NCBI GenBank assembly: GCA_016290695.1
Contig: JAEEUX010000098.1
Location: 1 to 8,634, forward strand
Length of the DNA: 8,634 nt
Reading direction: 5' to 3'
DNA from: Oscillospiraceae bacterium
GTDB taxonomy: Bacteria; Bacillota; Clostridia; Oscillospirales; Oscillospiraceae
Under the pieces are notes generated by a model, which saw only the letters and a list, made by a program, of their open reading frames with translations, was not told the DNA's origin and searched no databases. The number at the start of each line of letters is the position of its first letter. Positions within the stretch are counted from its first letter, which is position 1. This document shows positions 6,554-8,634 of the stretch, piece by piece. The translations under genes and the position numbers were made by a program.

Positions 6554-6818
6554 CAAGAAGCTAAGAAAGGCGGTTTTGATAAGCTTCCCGCCCCGAAGTG
6601 AATGCTTCAAACGCCCCGGTTTTCAGCGGTTTGGGAGTCCGCTGGCAGCCAAAGGCAGGCGATGCTTCACCCCCGGGAAACGGGCAGCATACCGAGACCA
6701 AGCTTCCGAAAAACGCGGGGAGGTTTTCGGCCCCCGCGACCGCTTCAAAAAACAAAAACAAAACACCGCCCCCGCAAGGACGCGGGTGCGCGGGAAAAAA
6801 TTCAAGGAGGAAATAATA
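6554..6818 (+). promoter_or_regulatory. Structured 5' leader of flagellin mRNA
   Basis: This GC-rich leader contains several perfect stems: GGCGG/CCGCC (6569-6573 with 6588-6592), CAGCGG/CCGCTG (6624-6629 with 6639-6644), CCCG/CGGG (6672-6675 with 6681-6684), CGCGGGG/CCCCGCG (6714-6720 with 6732-6738) and CCCGC/GCGGG (6771-6775 with 6782-6786, extended by 6766-6769 with 6790-6793). A competing 7-bp helix CCGAAAA/TTTTCGG (6706-6712 with 6724-6730) interleaves with the fourth stem. GGA triplets sit in the loops at 6634, 6676 and 6778. AAGCTTCC occurs at 6581 and 6700, and once more at 6535 in the promoter. I do not recognise a known riboswitch class; the c-di-GMP-I core is absent. Confidence 0.6.
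6766..6810 (+). promoter_or_regulatory. Candidate CsrA operator at the flagellin start
   Basis: The hairpin CCCGC-aaggac-GCGGG (6771-6786) presents AAGGA in its loop. A second CAAGGA is part of the Shine-Dalgarno CAAGGAGG (6803-6810). The two GGA cores (6778-6780 and 6806-6808) are 28 nt apart. In Bacillus subtilis, CsrA is known to repress hag translation through one upstream hairpin site and one site over the Shine-Dalgarno, with FliW as antagonist. The match in layout is seen here; binding is inferred, and no csrA or fliW is in the window. Confidence 0.55.
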
Positions 6819-8634
6819 ATGCGTATTAACACTAACATTACTGCGATGAACACCTACACGCAGTACACCAAGAACAACAACAAGATAGCCAGTTCCGTTT
6901 CCAAGCTCTCTTCCGGCTATGCCATCAACAGCGCAGCCGATAACGCCGCCGGTCTCGCCATCTCCGAAAAGATGCGTGCCCAGATCCGTGGTCTCAACCA
7001 GGCAGCTACCAACTCCCAGGACGCTATTTCCCTTATCCAGACCGCTGAGGGCGCGCTCTCCAGCTCCACCGAGATCCTCCAGCGTATGCGTGAGTTAGCA
7101 GTTCAGGCTTCTAACGACACCAACGAGAACAAGATCGACCGTGAAGCCCTCCAGGACGAGTTCGCACAGCTCCAGAGCGAGCTTGATGACATCTCGAAGA
7201 CGACTTCCTTCAACAAGAAGAACCTTCTCGACGGCTCCCTCGCAACCAAGAAGAACACCGTTACCAACACCAACCTCGGCAACAACTCTCTCGCAATCTC
7301 CCTCGGCAACGCCTCCGCCGGTGCCTACAACTTCAACGTTAAGGTAAAGCAGGAGACCGCAGCCGTCGAAGCGAAGGCTCCCACCGACAAACAGGCGACC
7401 ATGGGCAACAACGCGACGAACTATTTCAGCGTTAACACTGGTGTTGCTTCCAACGGTCTTGCGTCTAACGCCGCTGTTTCCGTTGCTTTGGGTGCCAACG
7501 CTTCCGAGTCCGCTCTTCTCAACGGCAACTACAGCATGAGCGCGAAGATGAACGAGGACGGCAGCATGACCGTTACCGCCACCGGCGACAACGACCAGAC
7601 CTTCACCGCCCACGTTTCCAGCAATCAGCTTGATGCTCTTCAGTCCGCTTCCTCCACTGCTGTCACCGGTCTCAAGCTTCACTTCTCCGCTGACGCTGAC
7701 GACGCTTTCTCCGTATCTCTCGGCGTTAAGGACTTCTCCAACACCGAGAACGGACAGAAGACCCTCATGACCGCCATCGAGGACACCACCGTTTCCGTCA
7801 CCGGCGGCGTAACCGCTCAGGACGCTACCTACGGCGTATACGCTTCCATGACCGGCAGCGAGGACGTTAAGCTCTATACCGGCGATACCTCCGTCACCTT
7901 CGATAATGGCATCACCGTCTCCTTCAACGAACTTACTGCCGCTGACCTCGACACCAAGAACAAGAACGACCTTGCTTTAGGAACTGCTGCAACAGCGCTC
8001 GGCACAGGTGCAAACCAAACCACCGCGCTTTGGGGTACAGCTGTTAATAACGCAAATGGCAGTGGCACAGCTAACGGTAAGACTATAACCGGTTTCAACA
8101 ACATAAGAGCTTCTGATGATGCAACTCTTGAGGCTGGTACAACATGGACTACTAACATCACTGCGGACGTCACCGCAACCGAAACAAAATTCACACTGAC
8201 TAACACCAACGGTACCACCACTCATACTTATGAAGCAACATACAAAAACGCTGATCTTGACACTGGTTTCTCTGGTTTAGACTTAACGGGTGCAGTAGGT
8301 TCGCACAAGACTCAAACTCTCACCCTCACTAATGATGATGGTAGCTCTGTCAAGGTTGATTTCCTTAAAGCAGTCCAGACGAGCGAGACTGGCGATACCA
8401 CAGCTACAGCCGGAGCGGTTGCTGCAAACGGTACGGAGTACGACATCGTTTCTGGTGCCTCTTCTAATGTTATTACTAGTGGCACCGGGCACAACTACTC
8501 CAAGGTATTCGGCAACGGCACTAATCAGCCTAACGGTGTCACCGACAAGGGTGCTTCCAGCTTCACGGTCAACACCGAGAAGAACGAAGGTCTTACCTTC
8601 CAGGTCGGCGCGAACAGCGGCGACGAGCTCGTAA
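6819..8634 (+). CDS. hag: Flagellin, 3' end beyond the window
   Basis: The filament subunit exported through the flagellar type III apparatus. The frame stays open for 605 codons to the right edge. The conserved N-terminal D0/D1 (about 1-150) starts MRINTNITAM and includes SSGYAINSAADNAAGLAIS (31-49), a standard flagellin signature, and LQRMRELAVQASNDTN (87-102), which keeps the residues that TLR5 contacts in Salmonella FliC. The centre (about 150-590) is variable and Asn/Thr/Ala-rich. LTFQVGANSGDEL at the edge marks the start of C-terminal D1, so about 100 residues are missing and the full protein would be near 700 aa, long for a flagellin. CAAGGAGG lies 8 nt before ATG. No Cys is seen. The only two Trp residues (W405, W443) lie in a segment with unusual codon use (about 388-555). 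Synonym: fliC. Confidence 0.97.
   Translation, partial: MRINTNITAMNTYTQYTKNNNKIASSVSKLSSGYAINSAADNAAGLAISEKMRAQIRGLNQAATNSQDAISLIQTAEGALSSSTEILQRMRELAVQASNDTNENKIDREALQDEFAQLQSELDDISKTTSFNKKNLLDGSLATKKNTVTNTNLGNNSLAISLGNASAGAYNFNVKVKQETAAVEAKAPTDKQATMGNNATNYFSVNTGVASNGLASNAAVSVALGANASESALLNGNYSMSAKMNEDGSMTVTATGDNDQTFTAHVSSNQLDALQSASSTAVTGLKLHFSADADDAFSVSLGVKDFSNTENGQKTLMTAIEDTTVSVTGGVTAQDATYGVYASMTGSEDVKLYTGDTSVTFDNGITVSFNELTAADLDTKNKNDLALGTAATALGTGANQTTALWGTAVNNANGSGTANGKTITGFNNIRASDDATLEAGTTWTTNITADVTATETKFTLTNTNGTTTHTYEATYKNADLDTGFSGLDLTGAVGSHKTQTLTLTNDDGSSVKVDFLKAVQTSETGDTTATAGAVAANGTEYDIVSGASSNVITSGTGHNYSKVFGNGTNQPNGVTDKGASSFTVNTEKNEGLTFQVGANSGDELV

Noticed and set aside
5705..6564. Several short frames in the repeat region
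   Set aside because: Their products are translated repeats (recurring TFRSPW, RGAGDG, and LTAPLIQG peptides). They start and stop at random relative to the repeats and no coding signal is seen.
6554..6765. c-di-GMP-I (GEMM) riboswitch upstream of flagellin
   Set aside because: Expected on biological grounds, but the conserved ACGCACAGGGCAAACC-type and GCAAAGCC-type core words are absent.
6598..6816. GTG-initiated frame in the leader ending 2 nt before the flagellin ATG
   Set aside because: The stop TAA at 6814-6816 invites a leader-peptide or coupling model, but there is no Shine-Dalgarno before the GTG, the product is Lys/Pro-rich without features, and the region is better explained by RNA structure.
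7095..7682. Long antisense frame across flagellin (195 aa)
   Set aside because: It is a shadow of the strongly biased flagellin codons (low-complexity Gly/Val-rich product) with no ribosome binding site and no family resemblance.

Overview
This window looks like chromosomal DNA from a motile, GC-rich member of the Firmicutes, probably a gut-type uncultured Clostridia lineage (for example Oscillospirales or a relative). The evidence is the FtsEX/PcsB-like hydrolase/S41 gene set typical of monoderm bacteria, strong AGGAGG ribosome binding sites, a Bacillus-type sigma-D flagellin promoter, and palindromic intergenic repeats of a kind common in such genomes. The taxonomic placement is inference.

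Left part (135-5546, all on the minus strand): five genes read leftward in the order PucR/CdaR-type regulator, ftsE, ftsX, M23 peptidoglycan hydrolase with a coiled coil, S41 C-terminal processing protease. FtsE (ATPase) and FtsX (permease) form the membrane machine that is known in Firmicutes to activate a secreted coiled-coil hydrolase of the PcsB/CwlO type. The M23 protein has the right architecture and position to be that partner. The S41 protease is a plausible envelope-quality or hydrolase-turnover factor. Gaps are small except 240 bp between ftsX and the M23 gene, which is filled with palindromic repeats. I see no convincing terminator inside the run, and a candidate promoter lies upstream of the regulator, so all five could be co-transcribed. 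At the extreme left, a perfect TTGACA-N17-TATAAT promoter points leftward out of the window and starts a new unit just after the S41 gene.

Middle part (5547-6480): a divergent intergenic region without a credible gene. It is built from a 190-bp imperfect duplication (5801-5990 and 6154-6343). Each copy contains a head-to-head pair of palindromic arms. Two more degenerate arms, a 30-bp tandem repeat and GC-rich hairpins are also present.

Right part (6481-8634, plus strand): a sigma-D (sigma-28) promoter that matches the consensus, a long GC-rich structured leader of about 265 nt, and a flagellin gene that runs off the right edge (605 codons visible). The leader has a hairpin with AAGGA in its loop, and a CAAGGAGG Shine-Dalgarno 28 nt further on. 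This is the arrangement known for CsrA repression of Bacillus hag mRNA. The flagellin has conserved N-terminal D0/D1 and a long variable centre. Part of that centre (about residues 388-555) has clearly different codon use.

I did not find a convincing new defence or mobile system. The most distinctive points are the flagellin leader architecture, the mosaic flagellin centre and the two families of palindromic repeats.
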